A DNA stretch of 64,000 nt from Burkholderiaceae bacterium. Lineage in GTDB: Bacteria; Pseudomonadota; Gammaproteobacteria; Burkholderiales; Burkholderiaceae_D. This document shows, piece by piece, positions 28,468-39,700 of the stretch. Both the position numbers and the translations under genes were made by a program. Below the pieces are notes generated by a model that did no database searches, was not told where the DNA came from, and saw only the letters and a program-made list of their open reading frames with translations. The stretch lies in assembly GCA_030158675.1 (NCBI GenBank), contig JAOASL010000020.1, positions 53,399 through 117,398 on the forward strand, read 5' to 3'. How positions within the stretch are numbered: position 1 is the stretch's first letter; each line of letters opens with the position of its first letter.

Positions 28468-30411
28468 TTGTCTATCAGCAATCCGGAATTTTCCCAATCT
28501 TCACTGCTGCGCCCGGTCTCTGTTTCCGGGAGCGGGGGCGGGCACGGTCCCGAGCCGACCGCCGCACTGGTGCTGGCCGCTGTCGGCATCGTCTTCGGCG
28601 ACATCGGCACCAGCCCGCTCTACGCGCTGAAGGAATGCTTCAGCCCAGAGCATGGCATTCCCTACTCGCAGAGCGCGGTACTCGGCATCCTGTCGATGAT
28701 CTTCTGGGCGTTGCTGCTGGTAGTGACCGTCAAGTACGTGATCTTCGTGCTGCGTGCGGATAATAACGGCGAAGGCGGCGTACTGTCGCTGATGGCGCTG
28801 GCGCTGCGCTCGGCGCGCACCGACAAGCGGCGCTACTACTTTTTGTTGATGGTCGGCGCACTGGGCGCCTGCATGCTGCTCGGCGAATCAGTGATCACGC
28901 CGGCCATTTCCGTGCTGTCGGCTGTCGAAGGTCTTGAAGTCATCGAGCCCGCGCTGAAACGCTACGTCATACCGATTACGCTGGGCATCGTGATCGCGCT
29001 GTTCATGATTCAGCGCTATGGCACCGCAGCCGTCGGCCGCTACTTCGGTCCGGTGATGCTGCTGTGGTTCGGCTCGCTGGCCGGCTTCGGCGTGTCATCG
29101 GTGCTGAAAAATCCGCTGATCCTGCAGGCGGTCAATCCGCTGCATGCGGTCGCCTTCATCGCCGAGCACACGCTGCAGGCGTACATCGTGATGGGCTCGG
29201 TCGTGCTGGTGGTGACCGGCGTCGAGGCGCTGTATCTGGACATGGGCCACTTCGGCCGCCGGCCGGTGCGCCTGGCCTGGCTACTGATCGCGCTGCCGGC
29301 ATTGCTGATCAACTATTTCGGCCAGGGCGCGACCATGCTGTCGAACCCCGCCGCGGCCGCCAATCCGCTGTTCCTGATGCTGCCCGAGTGGGCGCTGTGG
29401 CCCATGATCGGGCTGGCCACCGCCGCCACCGTGATCGCTTCGCAGGCCGTGATTTCCGGCGCATTCTCACTGGCGAATCAGGGCATCCTGCTCGGCTTTC
29501 TGCCGCGCATGCAGATCCTGCACACCTCCGACACCGAGCGCGGCCAGATCTACATGCCAATGGTGAACTGGGTGCTGCTGGTGCTGGTGATCTTCACCGT
29601 GATCGAATTCAAGGAGTCCGGCAACCTGGCTGCCGCATACGGCATTTCAGTGACCACCACGATGATGATCACGACCTGCCTGCTGGCCGTGGTGATGCGC
29701 AACGAATGGAAGATCCGCCCGGTGCTGGTCGCGCTGCTGGCCACAGTGTTCTTCGCGATCGACTTCTCGTTCTGGACCGCAAACGTCATCAAGCTCAAGG
29801 ACGGCGGCTGGTATCCGCTGATGCTGGGCGCAATCTGCTTCGTGATGCTCACCACCTGGTATCAGGGACGCAAGCTGCTGCGCGAACGTGTGGTCAGTGA
29901 CTCGATCCGCCTGCCCGAATTCATGCGGGCGCTGCTGGCCCATCCACCGCACCGTGTCGAAGGCACGGCGGTGTTCCTGACCGCGCACATCGATTACGTG
30001 CCAGCGGCACTGCTGCACAACCTGAAACACAATCGCGTGCTGCACCAGCGCGTGCTGTTCCTGAAGCTGTCGACGTGGGACGTGCCTTACGTGCGCGACG
30101 AGGAACGGCTGACGATAGGCGAGCTGGGCGGCAACTGCTACATGGTGCGCGCAGTACACGGCTTCAAGGAAACACCGGACATCAACCATGTGCTGACGCT
30201 GCTGGAGCAGCAGCATGGCATCAAGCTGGAATTGTCCGACACCTCGTTCTTCCTCGCGCGTGACACGGTCGTGCCGAGCAAGCTGCCGGGCATGGCCATC
30301 TGGCGTGAACGGCTGTTCGGCTGGATGATGCAGAACGCTGCCAAGCCATCGGATTTCTTCCGGATTCCACCGAATCGGGTGGTGGAGCTGGGCACGAAGA
30401 TCGAGATCTGA
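28468..30411 (+). CDS. kup: Low-affinity potassium transporter Kup
   Basis: A 647-aa KUP-family potassium:proton symporter with 12 predicted helices and a cytoplasmic C-terminal domain. The N-terminal signature [19 protein letters not shown], then [13 protein letters not shown], and the final [14 protein letters not shown] match Kup closely. The start is a TTG at 28468, preceded by AAGGA at good spacing. No closer ATG preserves the N-terminus. Potassium uptake is expected in the inner membrane. Confidence 0.95.
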   Translation: MSISNPEFSQSSLLRPVSVSGSGGGHGPEPTAALVLAAVGIVFGDIGTSPLYALKECFSPEHGIPYSQSAVLGILSMIFWALLLVVTVKYVIFVLRADNNGEGGVLSLMALALRSARTDKRRYYFLLMVGALGACMLLGESVITPAISVLSAVEGLEVIEPALKRYVIPITLGIVIALFMIQRYGTAAVGRYFGPVMLLWFGSLAGFGVSSVLKNPLILQAVNPLHAVAFIAEHTLQAYIVMGSVVLVVTGVEALYLDMGHFGRRPVRLAWLLIALPALLINYFGQGATMLSNPAAAANPLFLMLPEWALWPMIGLATAATVIASQAVISGAFSLANQGILLGFLPRMQILHTSDTERGQIYMPMVNWVLLVLVIFTVIEFKESGNLAAAYGISVTTTMMITTCLLAVVMRNEWKIRPVLVALLATVFFAIDFSFWTANVIKLKDGGWYPLMLGAICFVMLTTWYQGRKLLRERVVSDSIRLPEFMRALLAHPPHRVEGTAVFLTAHIDYVPAALLHNLKHNRVLHQRVLFLKLSTWDVPYVRDEERLTIGELGGNCYMVRAVHGFKETPDINHVLTLLEQQHGIKLELSDTSFFLARDTVVPSKLPGMAIWRERLFGWMMQNAAKPSDFFRIPPNRVVELGTKIEI

Positions 30412-30450
30412 CAGCAACGACATTCAGGGTGCAGGGCCCCGGCCCGCCCC

Positions 30451-31185
30451 TCAATGCGCGAGCACTCTCGACAGAAATTCCTGCGCCCGCGGCACCCGTG
30501 CCGACGGGTCGCCAAAGAATTCCGCACTCGCGCAATCCTCAAGGATGCGCCCCTGGTCCATGAAAATGACGCGATCAGCCACGCGGCGCGCGAAGCCCAT
30601 CTCGTGCGTCACGCACATCATCGTCATCCCTTCTTCCGCAAGCCGGACCATCACGTCCAGCACCTCGCCGACCATCTCCGGATCCAGCGCCGAGGTCGGC
30701 TCGTCAAACAGCATCACCACCGGATCCATCGCCAGTGCGCGCGCGATCGCCACCCGTTGCTGCTGGCCGCCGGAGAGCTGCGCGGGGAATTTGTCGCGCT
30801 GTGCCGCCAGCCCGACCCGCTCCAGCAACGCAGCACCGCGGGTGCGCGCCTCCGCCTGAGTCCGGCCGAGCACTTGCTGCTGCGCCAGCGTCAGGTTTTG
30901 CATTACCGACAAATGCGGGAACAGCTCGAAATGCTGGAACACCATGCCCACGCGCGCGCGCAGCGCCGGCAGCTTCGTGCGGGGGTCATGCACCGCGATG
31001 CCGTCAACCACCAGCTCACCCTGCTGGAACGGCTCGAGCGCATTGACGGTCTTGATCAGCGTGGACTTGCCCGACCCGGACGGCCCGCAGACCACCACCA
31101 CCTCGCCCTTCGTTACCGAGGTCGAGCAATCGTCCAGCACACGGAAGCTGCCATACCATTTCGACAGATGCTTCATCGCTATCAT
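30451..31185 (-). CDS. gltL: Polar amino acid ABC transporter ATPase (GltL type)
   Basis: A 244-aa ABC ATPase that powers the importer formed with the two permeases upstream. Walker [10 protein letters not shown], signature [17 protein letters not shown], Walker [16 protein letters not shown] and the switch His in [15 protein letters not shown] are all present. It is the last gene of a glutamate/aspartate-type operon (binding protein, GltJ, GltK, GltL) and starts 11 bases after gltK. Confidence 0.93.
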   Translation of the reverse strand: MIAMKHLSKWYGSFRVLDDCSTSVTKGEVVVVCGPSGSGKSTLIKTVNALEPFQQGELVVDGIAVHDPRTKLPALRARVGMVFQHFELFPHLSVMQNLTLAQQQVLGRTQAEARTRGAALLERVGLAAQRDKFPAQLSGGQQQRVAIARALAMDPVVMLFDEPTSALDPEMVGEVLDVMVRLAEEGMTMMCVTHEMGFARRVADRVIFMDQGRILEDCASAEFFGDPSARVPRAQEFLSRVLAH

Positions 31186-31196
31186 TCGGCTTCCTT

Positions 31197-31862
31197 TCAG
31201 CGCAGGATCGCGACACGACGCTGCAGCAGCGCCGCCAGCCGCGACAGCGCATAGCAGATCAGAAAATACACAACAGCCGCGCCCAGATAGGCCTCAACCG
31301 GCCGCCCGAGGATCTTGCCGGCCACATCAAAGCCCTTGAGCATGTCGTACGCGCCGATCGCGTACACCAGTGACGTATCCTGGAACAGCACAATCACCTG
31401 CGTCAGCAGCACCGGCAACATGCTGCGCAGCGCTTGCGGCAAGATCACCCGTTGCATGTTCTGTGCATAGCTCATGCCGAGCGCCATGCCGGCCTGCAGC
31501 TGGCCGCGCGGTATTGCCTGGATGCCGGCGCGCACGATCTCACAAAAATACGCGGCCTCGAAGGCCATGAAGGTCACGCTGGCCGACAGCTCGGCGCCGA
31601 TCGGCCGTCCGAGCAGGAAAGGCATCAGCAGGAAGAACCACAGGATCACCATCACCAGCGGCACCGAGCGCATCGTGTTCACATACAGCGTGGCCGGCAG
31701 CGACAGCAGGCGGCGGTGCGAGATGCGCATCAGCGCCAGCAAGCTGCCGAACAACAGCCCGCCGAGGGTGGCGACCACGGTCAGCTGCAGGCTGAACAGC
31801 AAGCCACCCAACACATAGCGCTGCATCAGGTCCGCGCTGAAGAAGGACAGGTCGAGATCCAT
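31197..31862 (-). CDS. gltK: Polar amino acid ABC transporter permease (GltK type)
   Basis: A 221-aa inner-membrane permease of the HisMQ family with about five helices. The EAA loop is [24 protein letters not shown]. The N-terminus [21 protein letters not shown] resembles GltK. It lies between gltJ and gltL with gaps of 3 and 11 bases. Confidence 0.92.
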   Translation of the reverse strand: MDLDLSFFSADLMQRYVLGGLLFSLQLTVVATLGGLLFGSLLALMRISHRRLLSLPATLYVNTMRSVPLVMVILWFFLLMPFLLGRPIGAELSASVTFMAFEAAYFCEIVRAGIQAIPRGQLQAGMALGMSYAQNMQRVILPQALRSMLPVLLTQVIVLFQDTSLVYAIGAYDMLKGFDVAGKILGRPVEAYLGAAVVYFLICYALSRLAALLQRRVAILR

Positions 31863-31865
31863 CGC

Positions 31866-32618
31866 TCAGCCCTCCGACCTTGCCGACGCGCCGATGCCGG
31901 GCACACGCACGCCCGCCTCGATCACCGCCAGCACGCGGTTGACCGCAAAGGCCGTAGCCGCATACAGCAGTGTGACCGCCAGATAGATCTCGATGCCGCG
32001 CGCAGTCTCTTCCTGCGCCTGCAGGGCGAACTGCGTCAGCTCGGCGATGGACACGGCGAACGCCACCGATGAATTCTTCACGATATTCATCGCCTCCGAT
32101 GTCAGCGCCGGCAGCATGATGCGCAACGCCACCGGCAAGATCACCCGCCGGTAAGCCTGCGCATTCGACATGCCGAGCGCCAGCGCCGCATTGCGCTGGC
32201 CGCGCGGCAGGCTGTCGATGCCGGCGCGCACCTGCTCGGCGATGCGCGCGGATGTAAACAGACCCAGCGCCACCGACACCAGCAGCCAAGACGGCACTGC
32301 CTTCAGCGCCGGCACAAAGACAGGCGCGACGTGATACCAGAGAAAGACCTGCACCAGCAGTGGGATATTACGGAACAGCTCGACCCAGCCCGCCGCGATT
32401 CCATTCAGCCACGGCCGCCCCGACAGCGTGCGCACCGTACCGACCACGACACCCAGCAGCACAGCTACCAGAAAGCCCAGCACGGACACCGTCGCCGTCC
32501 AGCCCCAGGCCGACAGCAGCCATTGCAGGTAGCTGGTCTCGCCGCCCCGCCCGAAACAGCCGGCGAGCAGGCCGCCGCCGGTGGTGCTGCTGCAGAAGAT
32601 GTCCCAGTCAAGTGGCAT
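31866..32618 (-). CDS. gltJ: Polar amino acid ABC transporter permease (GltJ type)
   Basis: A 250-aa HisMQ-family permease. It starts MPLDWDIFCSSTTGG and carries WVELFRNIPLLVQVFLWYHVAPVF and the EAA loop EQVRAGIDSLPRGQRNAALALGMS. The ATG at 32618 was chosen because the family N-terminus begins there; a longer frame covers the gap to the binding-protein gene. GltJ and GltK form the membrane channel. Confidence 0.92.
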   Translation of the reverse strand: MPLDWDIFCSSTTGGGLLAGCFGRGGETSYLQWLLSAWGWTATVSVLGFLVAVLLGVVVGTVRTLSGRPWLNGIAAGWVELFRNIPLLVQVFLWYHVAPVFVPALKAVPSWLLVSVALGLFTSARIAEQVRAGIDSLPRGQRNAALALGMSNAQAYRRVILPVALRIMLPALTSEAMNIVKNSSVAFAVSIAELTQFALQAQEETARGIEIYLAVTLLYAATAFAVNRVLAVIEAGVRVPGIGASARSEG

Positions 32619-32683
32619 GCGTGGTTCCCGGACAAGCGCTACGAAGGAGAGTGAAGGAAAGTACGTTTCCGGTCCAAGCCGAT

Positions 32684-33610
32684 TCAGTCGGCCGGCCGGT
32701 CCGAATGCGCGCGCAGGTTCGCGCGCAACTGCGGGCTCATGGGCAGGCTCAGGCTGCGGCCGCGCGGCGGAATCGGCGTCATGAACCACTTGTCATAGAT
32801 GCGCTCGAATTCGCCCGAGGCCATCAGGGCGACCAGCGCTTCATCGACCACCTGTTTGAAGGCCGGATCGCCCCGGCGCAGCATGCAGGCATACGGCTCG
32901 ACCTGCAGCGGCTCGCCGACCACCTGCCATTGCTGTGGCCGCTTCGCGTTCAGCACCTGGCCGTACAACAGGATGTCATCCATCACGAACGCCGCCGCCC
33001 GACCGGCATCGACCAGCAGGAAAGAGTCCGCATGATCGCGCCCGGCCACCAGTGTCATTTGCAGATCGCGCTCCAGATTCAGTTTGCGCAGCAGCTTGAA
33101 GCTGGTGGTGCCGGTCGTCACCGCGACCGGTTTGCCCGCCAGATCGGCGAAGCCGCGCACGCCACCGTCACGCCTGACCAGCAGGCGCGGACCGGTATAA
33201 AAATAATTGATTGCAAACGCCACACTCTTCGCGCGCGCCGCCGTATTGCTGGTCGATCCGCATTCGAGATCAACCGTGCCATTGGCAACCAGCGGAATGC
33301 GGTTCTGCGACGTGACGGCCTGGTAGCGCACCTCGAGATCGCGGCGGCCTGTCGCGCTCCGCAGCGCTTCGATCACATGCGCATAGATGTCGACACCAAA
33401 ACCGATCGGCCGGTGCGGACCGTCGAGATAACTGAACGGCACCGACGACTCGCGATACGCCAGCGTGATGCGGCCGGTGGCAGCGATCTTCTGCAGCGTG
33501 CCCGACAATGGTTCCGCCCTGACCACCGCGTCGGCGCTGACCACGCCGAGCGGCGCAAGGGTCAGCGCCAGCGTAGCTAACCACCGTCGTCCTGCTGCCT
33601 GCCTGATCAT
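32684..33610 (-). CDS. gltI: Periplasmic amino acid-binding protein (GltI type)
   Basis: A 308-aa type-2 periplasmic binding protein with an N-terminal signal peptide (about residues 1-32, WLATLALTLAPLGVVSADAVVRAE). The family motifs GRITLAYRESSVPFSYLD, VDLECGSTSNTAAR and FVMDDILLYG match glutamate/aspartate-binding proteins. GGAGGAG precedes ATG 33610. Gene order suggests the operon ggt-gltI-gltJ-gltK-gltL, which would link release of glutamate from glutathione to its import. Confidence 0.88.
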   Translation of the reverse strand: MIRQAAGRRWLATLALTLAPLGVVSADAVVRAEPLSGTLQKIAATGRITLAYRESSVPFSYLDGPHRPIGFGVDIYAHVIEALRSATGRRDLEVRYQAVTSQNRIPLVANGTVDLECGSTSNTAARAKSVAFAINYFYTGPRLLVRRDGGVRGFADLAGKPVAVTTGTTSFKLLRKLNLERDLQMTLVAGRDHADSFLLVDAGRAAAFVMDDILLYGQVLNAKRPQQWQVVGEPLQVEPYACMLRRGDPAFKQVVDEALVALMASGEFERIYDKWFMTPIPPRGRSLSLPMSPQLRANLRAHSDRPAD

Positions 33611-33650
33611 TGCTCCTCCGTCGCTGTGTGCGCTACCGTGCCCGAGCCGC

Positions 33651-35417
33651 TCAGTCACCAGCGGCGACGCCTTCGCGGCGCGGATCCGCACCGCCGGCCA
33701 GCCCGTCGGGCGTGACCATGATCGCATGCAGGCCGCTGGTCAAAGGCGTGATGTTGACCCGATGTCCCTGCCGGCGCAAGTCGTCGCGTAGCAATTCGAG
33801 CACACTGCCGCTCTCGATCTCGGTGTCGCGGTTGCGGCTACCCATGTTCGGCAATGCAATCGCCTGCTGGATATCCATGCGCCAGTCGAGCACGCCGATC
33901 AGCGTCTTCGCGACAAAATTGATGATCGCGCTTCCGCCGGGCGAACCAAGCAGCAAATACAGACGACCATCGCGCAACACCACGATCGGCGCCATCGCGC
34001 TGCGCGGCCGCTTGCCCGCATCGACGCGGTTCGCCACCGGACGCCCGTCGGCATCGACCGGGTTCAGTGAAAAATCCGTCAGCTGATTATTCAGCAGGAA
34101 GCCGCGCACGAAGATCTTGCTGCCGAATTCGGATTCGATCGTGCTGGTCATGCTGACGCCATTACCGTCCGCATCAATCGCCACCAGATGAGTGGTCGAC
34201 GGCACCTCGGCCGCGTCACCCTGCCCGCGCTGCTGCAGCAGCCGCACCGGGTCACCGGGCGGTGCGATGCCCATCGACCGGCGGCTGTCGATCTGCGCGC
34301 CGCGCCAGCCGAGATAGCGCGGGTCGAGCAGCGCCGCCACCGGCACATCGATGAATTCCGGATCGGCGATGTAACGCTCACGGTCCGCGAACGCCAGCCT
34401 GCCGGCCTCCGCAAAGTAGTGCACCGCCTCACGCGACAGCGGCTGCATCGCCGCCGGATGATGCTGCTCCAGCATGCCCAGCATCTGCAGCACGGCAATC
34501 ACGCCCGACGACGGCGGCCCCATTCCGCACAAACGATACACACGGTAGTCGCCGCAGACCGGCGCGCGCTCGCGCACCTGATAGTGTTTCAAGTCATCGC
34601 TGGCGAGCGTGCCGGGACGCGCATGCGACTGCACCGCACGCACGATGTCCGCAGCCACGTCGCCTTCGTAGAACGCCGCCACGCCTTCGCTTGCCACGCG
34701 CCGCAACACGTCCGCATAAGCCGGGTTCTTCAGCAGGTGTCCGATCGGCGCGGGCTGGCCGCCCGGATAGAAATAAGCGCGCGCCGCTTCCTGTGCGTAC
34801 AGGCCACGATTGCCGGCAATCTGCCGGTGCAGTCGCGATGACACTGGAAAACCGCGCTCGGCCAGCGCGATGGCAGGCGCAAACAAGCGCGCCCACGGCA
34901 GCCGGCCATGCTGGCGGTGCGCGACCTCCAGTGCGCGCAGCACGCCGGGCGTGCCGACCGACAAGCCACTGTTGACGGCATCGCCGAACGGCAGCGGCCG
35001 GCCGTCGCGCAGAAAGAGCTGCGCCGCGGCTGCCGCCGGCGCGGTTTCGCGGCCGTCATAAGTCCGCACCCGGTCGCTGGATGCGTCGAACGCGACGAGG
35101 AAAGCGCCGCCGCCCAGACCGGACGATTGCGGCTCTACCAGTCCCAGCACCAGCTGCATCGCGATGGCCGCATCGACCGCGCTGCCGCCGTCGCGCAGCA
35201 CGGCGCGTCCCGCGTCAGAGGCCAGCGGATTGGCCGCGACCACCATCTGGCGCTGCGCGCGCACCAGTGCCTTTGCACTGGTGCCGGTGGCGACTTCCGG
35301 CGGATCATCCGCGGCCCGCGTGGCCGACGGCGCCACGCAGATACACAGCATGGCAGACAGCAGCCACGGCAGCAGGGGCCGACACGGCAAAGAAGATCGA
35401 AGAGAAAAGAGCGTCAT
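33651..35417 (-). CDS. ggt: Gamma-glutamyltransferase
   Basis: A 588-aa exported gamma-glutamyltranspeptidase that hydrolyses glutathione and gamma-glutamyl compounds. A signal peptide spans about residues 1-36 (WLLSAMLCICVAPSATRA). Autocleavage is expected before Thr408 in PSTTHLVAIDADG, the conserved nucleophile. The oxyanion-loop region LLNNQLTDFS and the GSPGGSAIINFV motif are intact. The start at 35417 is preferred: the longer frame runs through the terminator at 35477-35502. It sits 40 bp upstream of gltI, supporting coupled glutamate release and uptake. Confidence 0.92.
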   Translation of the reverse strand: MTLFSLRSSLPCRPLLPWLLSAMLCICVAPSATRAADDPPEVATGTSAKALVRAQRQMVVAANPLASDAGRAVLRDGGSAVDAAIAMQLVLGLVEPQSSGLGGGAFLVAFDASSDRVRTYDGRETAPAAAAAQLFLRDGRPLPFGDAVNSGLSVGTPGVLRALEVAHRQHGRLPWARLFAPAIALAERGFPVSSRLHRQIAGNRGLYAQEAARAYFYPGGQPAPIGHLLKNPAYADVLRRVASEGVAAFYEGDVAADIVRAVQSHARPGTLASDDLKHYQVRERAPVCGDYRVYRLCGMGPPSSGVIAVLQMLGMLEQHHPAAMQPLSREAVHYFAEAGRLAFADRERYIADPEFIDVPVAALLDPRYLGWRGAQIDSRRSMGIAPPGDPVRLLQQRGQGDAAEVPSTTHLVAIDADGNGVSMTSTIESEFGSKIFVRGFLLNNQLTDFSLNPVDADGRPVANRVDAGKRPRSAMAPIVVLRDGRLYLLLGSPGGSAIINFVAKTLIGVLDWRMDIQQAIALPNMGSRNRDTEIESGSVLELLRDDLRRQGHRVNITPLTSGLHAIMVTPDGLAGGADPRREGVAAGD

Positions 35418-35476
35418 GAGACTGCAGATCATAAGCCGGCGCCGGCCGGGCGGCCATGCGGCGCTTCCGTGCGGGC

Positions 35477-35502
35477 AAAAAAAACCGGGCCTCACGGCCC
35501 GG
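35477..35502 (-). terminator. Intrinsic terminator of the enolase-superfamily gene
   Basis: On the minus strand a 7-bp GC stem (CCGGGCC / GGCCCGG, 4-nt loop) is followed by eight Ts (35484-35477). It lies 24 bp past the stop of the mandelate-racemase-like gene and ends that transcript before ggt. Confidence 0.9.
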
Positions 35503-35525
35503 CCTACGATTCGGCAATGCTGGCG

Positions 35526-36623
35526 TCAGTACGCGTATTTCGCCACGGCCGCCTCATCCCAGTCGATGCCGTTGCCCGGCCGGGCAGGCACGATGGCCTG
35601 ACCGTCGACGACTTCAAACGGCTCGGCGATGATCGGGTTGCCCCAGTCGCGGTATTCGAGCCAGTCGGCGCTTTCGCTGGCGCGCAGCAGATGCGCGGAG
35701 ACTTCCGGATACAGATGGCTGGACAGCGGCAAGCCGGCCGCACCGGCGATGGCGGCGGCGCGCATCCATCCGGTCACGCCGCCGATGCGCATCAGGTCCG
35801 GCATGTACAGGTCGGCCGCCTCGGCGCGCACCGCGTCGAGGAAGGAGCGCGGACCGTAAATGTTTTCGCCGATCGACACCGGCGTCTTCAGCTCGCGCGC
35901 CAGTTGCGCGCTCTGCCCGTAGTTGTCGTAGACCACCGGCTCTTCGAACCAGTACAGGCCCTGATCATCCAGCGCATGCAGACGCCAGATCGCTTCCTGG
36001 AGGGTCTGGCCCTGATTGAAATCGCACATCAGCTTGACGTCGTCGCCGATCGCGCCGCGCACCAGTTCCAGCGCCTTCAGGTCATCGGCTAGCTTCGGAC
36101 GGCCCAGGCGGATCTTGATCGCGCTGAAATTACCCTCGGCAACCAGCTCTTCCGCTTCCCTGGCCAGCTTGTCCAGCGGCAGTAGCCACAGTCCGTTGGT
36201 GTTATAGGTGCGCATCTTGCCGACCGAGCCGCCGAGCAACTCGACCAGCGGCAGGCCGGCGGCCTTGGCCAGCGCGTCCCAGATCGCCATGTCGAGCCCG
36301 GCGGCAGCGATCATGCTGACGCCCTGACGACCCAGCAGGTGCAGCGTGCCGATCACGTCACGGAACATATCCAGCGGCGCCAGCGGGCGCCCCTTGAACG
36401 CCGCAGCCATGTCCTCGATGGCCGGACCGATGTAGCGAATTGCATTTTTCAGGTAAGGCTCGAGATAGGCACGACCGACAATGCCTTCCTTTGTCTTGAC
36501 GTCGATCAGGATGAACGGCCAGTCCGTGAACGTGCCGACCTTGGCCACGATCGGGCGACGCATCGGGATCGATACGGCACGGACAGTGACGCTTTCGAAG
36601 GTGAGTTTTTCGAGGGCTTTCAT
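35526..36623 (-). CDS. Mandelate racemase-subgroup enolase superfamily enzyme
   Basis: A 365-aa protein with the capping domain (about residues 1-130) and the TIM barrel of the enolase superfamily, very similar in layout to mandelate racemase. Metal ligands are Asp201 (CDFNQ), Glu227 or Glu228 (WFEEP) and Glu253 (GENIYGP). The His-Asp dyad is His303 (SSHLYPEVSAHLL) with Asp276 (MPDLMRIGG). The usual KxK pair on strand 2 is Lys170-Ile-Arg172, so the second lysine is an arginine. The enzyme probably acts on an alpha-hydroxy or sugar acid, as racemase or dehydratase; the substrate is unknown. It is monocistronic, with its own terminator. Confidence 0.85.
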   Translation of the reverse strand: MKALEKLTFESVTVRAVSIPMRRPIVAKVGTFTDWPFILIDVKTKEGIVGRAYLEPYLKNAIRYIGPAIEDMAAAFKGRPLAPLDMFRDVIGTLHLLGRQGVSMIAAAGLDMAIWDALAKAAGLPLVELLGGSVGKMRTYNTNGLWLLPLDKLAREAEELVAEGNFSAIKIRLGRPKLADDLKALELVRGAIGDDVKLMCDFNQGQTLQEAIWRLHALDDQGLYWFEEPVVYDNYGQSAQLARELKTPVSIGENIYGPRSFLDAVRAEAADLYMPDLMRIGGVTGWMRAAAIAGAAGLPLSSHLYPEVSAHLLRASESADWLEYRDWGNPIIAEPFEVVDGQAIVPARPGNGIDWDEAAVAKYAY

Positions 36624-36735
36624 TTTTCTTCTGATGGAAGTTAAGTCAGCGGCGAGGTTACCTCACGCACGCCGGAAATTGTTGGGATCCGCAAAAGCGG
36701 CGCTTAGCCAAGACTAACGAATAGTGCGCCGTGCG

Positions 36736-36763
36736 CCGGACTCCGGCCTGCGCCAGAGTCCGG
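36736..36763. other. Hairpin downstream of the indolepyruvate oxidoreductase gene
   Basis: An 8-bp perfect inverted repeat (CCGGACTC / GAGTCCGG, 12-nt loop) lies in the 159-bp gap 36624-36782, 20 bp past the minus-strand stop at 36783. No T tract follows on either strand, so it may aid termination or mRNA stability but is not a canonical terminator. Confidence 0.4.
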
Positions 36764-36782
36764 CATCGCTCACAGTGGCCGC

Positions 36783-39700
36783 TCAGGCAGCGCGGGGCAT
36801 CTCTGTCGTGGCCGCCCCATAGGTCTTGAGGCCGGCCGCAACGTCACGACGATAGGTCGCGACGGCCGCCTCTTTCACATGACCGAAGCCGCGCACCTGC
36901 TGCGCCAGCGACGCCAGCGCGACCGCCTGCGGCAGCCTGTCGGCGGTCAGGCCGCGCAGCAGCGACTGCACCAGCGCGCGATACTCGCCGATCAGCTGAC
37001 GCTCCATCCGGCGCTCGGCCGAACGGCCGAACGGATCGAAGCGCGTGCCGCGCAGACCCTTGAAGCGCGCCAGGAGCCTGAAGACCCCGAACATCCAGCG
37101 GCCGTACTCGCCCTTCACCAGATAACCTTTCGCGTCTTTCTTCGACAGCAGCGGCGGCGCGAGATTGAATTTCAGCGTCAGCTCGCCGTCGAACTGCTGC
37201 TTCAATTTCTCGACGAACTTGCCATCGGTGTACAGGCGGGCCACTTCATACTCGTCCTTGTACGCCATCAGCTTGAACAGTGACTTCGCGACTGCGCGCG
37301 CCAGCGGGTCGCCCTGCCCGAATGCCGCCTCTGCCTGCCGGACCTGATTGACCAGCGCTTCATATTCACGCGCATAGGCGGCATTCTGGTAGCCGGTCAG
37401 GAAAGCGACGCGAGTCTTCAGCAGACCGTTCAGCGTCTCCGGCATCGTCAGCAGCACCGGTTGTGCCGGCACCGCAATGCGCTCGACCGACTTCAGGTCG
37501 ACCGCCGCGCGCCGGCCCCAGCGGAACGCGCGCTGATTTGCGGCGATCGCCACGCCATTCAGTTCGATCGCGCGCATCAGCGCCAGTTCCGACAACGGCA
37601 GCAGGCCCTGCTGGTACGCATAGCCGAGCATGAACAGGTTGGTGGCAATCGAATCGCCCATCAGCGCGGTCGCAATGCGTGTCGCGTCGATGTATTCCAC
37701 GGCGCCGCCAACGGATTCACTGATCAGTGCCTGCACTTCATCGCCCGGATACTGCCAGTCCGGCTGACGCGCGAACGGTCCGGTCGGCTGCTCATGCGTA
37801 TTGATCACGGCATGCGTGCGGCCCGCGCGCATTTTCGAGATCGCGTCGTGCGCACCGGCAGTCAGCATGTCGCAGCCGAGCACCAGGTCGGCCTCGCCGG
37901 TGGCGATGCGCTGCGCACGGATCGCTTCTGGTGTGGCGGCGATGCGTACATGCGAGGTCACCGAGCCGTTCTTCTGCGACATGCCGGTCATGTCCAGCAC
38001 CGATACGCCCTTGCCTTCCAGATGGCCGGCCATGCCGAGCAGCGCGCCGATAGTGATCACGCCAGTGCCGCCGATGCCATTGATCAGAATGTTGTACGGC
38101 TGGTCGCAGCACGCCGCCTCCGGATCGGGCAAGGCGGTGAAACTTTCATCCATCGCCTTGTCCGCCCGGGTCTTTTTCGGCGTGCCGCCGGTGACGGTGA
38201 CGAAGCTCGGGCAGAAGCCTTTCACGCACGCGTAATCCTTGTTGCACGACGACTGGTCGATCGTGCGCTTGCGGCCGAGCGCCGTCTCCAGCGGCAGGAT
38301 GGACGTGCAGTTCGACTGCGCACCGCAGTCACCGCAGCCTTCGCAGACCGCATCGTTGATGAACAGGCGCTGCGGTGGTTCCGGAAATTCGCCTTTCTTG
38401 CGGCGGCGACGCTTCTCGGCGGCGCATACCTGGTCATAGATCAGCACCGACAAGCCTTGCACTTCACGCAGCTCGCGCTGCACCGCGTCCATGTCCTTGC
38501 GATCATGCAGCGTGACATGCGCCGGCAGCGCGGAACGATCGCTATAGCGGCTCAGGTCTTCGGTTACCAGCGCAATCCGTTGCACGCCTTCGGCCGCCAT
38601 TTGCTGTGCGATCTGGCGCACCGAGATCATGCCGTCGACCGGCTGACCGCCGGTCATCGCAACGGCGTCGTTGTACAGGATCTTGTAGGTCATGTTGACC
38701 TTCGCGGCGACCGCTGCGCGGATCGCCAGATAGCCCGAATGGAAGTAAGTGCCGTCGCCGAGGTTCTGGAACACATGCGGTACCTTCGAGAACGCCGCCT
38801 GGCCGATCCACGACGCGCCCTCGCCGCCCATGTGCGTGGTCAGCTTGTTGAATTCCGGGTAGATCGCGGTCGCCATCACGTGACAACCGATGCCGGCCAG
38901 GGCCAGGCTGCCCTCTGGCACGCGGGTCGAGGTGTTATGCGGGCAGCCCGAACAGTAGTAAGGCGGGCGCGGCGGCGTGTTGACGGCCTTGTTCAGCACC
39001 TGTTCCTTCGCTTCGAGAAAACTCAGGCGCGCCCTGATCAGGTCGCTGGTGTGAAAGCGCGCAATGCGCGACGCAATCACGCGCGCGATCTGCGCGACCG
39101 AGAAATCGGCTTTCGATGTCAGCAGCCAGTCGCCGCGTGGCGCGACCCATTCGCCCTTTTCGTCGAACTTGCCGATCACGCGCGGACGCACGTCCTCGCG
39201 CCAGTTGTACAGTTGCTCCTTGAGCTGGTACTCGACGATCTGGCGCTTTTCTTCGACCACAAGAATCTCGTCCAGGCCCTGCGCGAAATCGCGGATGCCG
39301 TCCGGCTCCAGCGGCCACGGCATCGACACCTTGTAGAGCCGGATGCCGATGTCGGCCGCCATCGCTTCGTCGATGCCGAGTTCCTCCAGCGCTTCCAGCA
39401 CATCCAGATAGGACTTGCCGGAGGCGATGATGCCGAGCTTCGCTTTCGGGCTGTCGATCATGACGCGGTTCAGCTGGTTCGCGCGCGCATACGCGATCGC
39501 CGCATAGATTTTGTAGTCCTGCATCAGCGCTTCCTGCTTGCGCGCCTGCATACCCAGCATGTCGGTCGACAGGCGCGTATTCAGGCCGCCCTCGGGCAGG
39601 ATGACATCATCCGGATATACGATCTGCAAGCGGAACGGATCGGCATCGACCGACGCGGTCGACTCGACCGTATCAGCCAGCGCCTTGAAACCGATCACGC

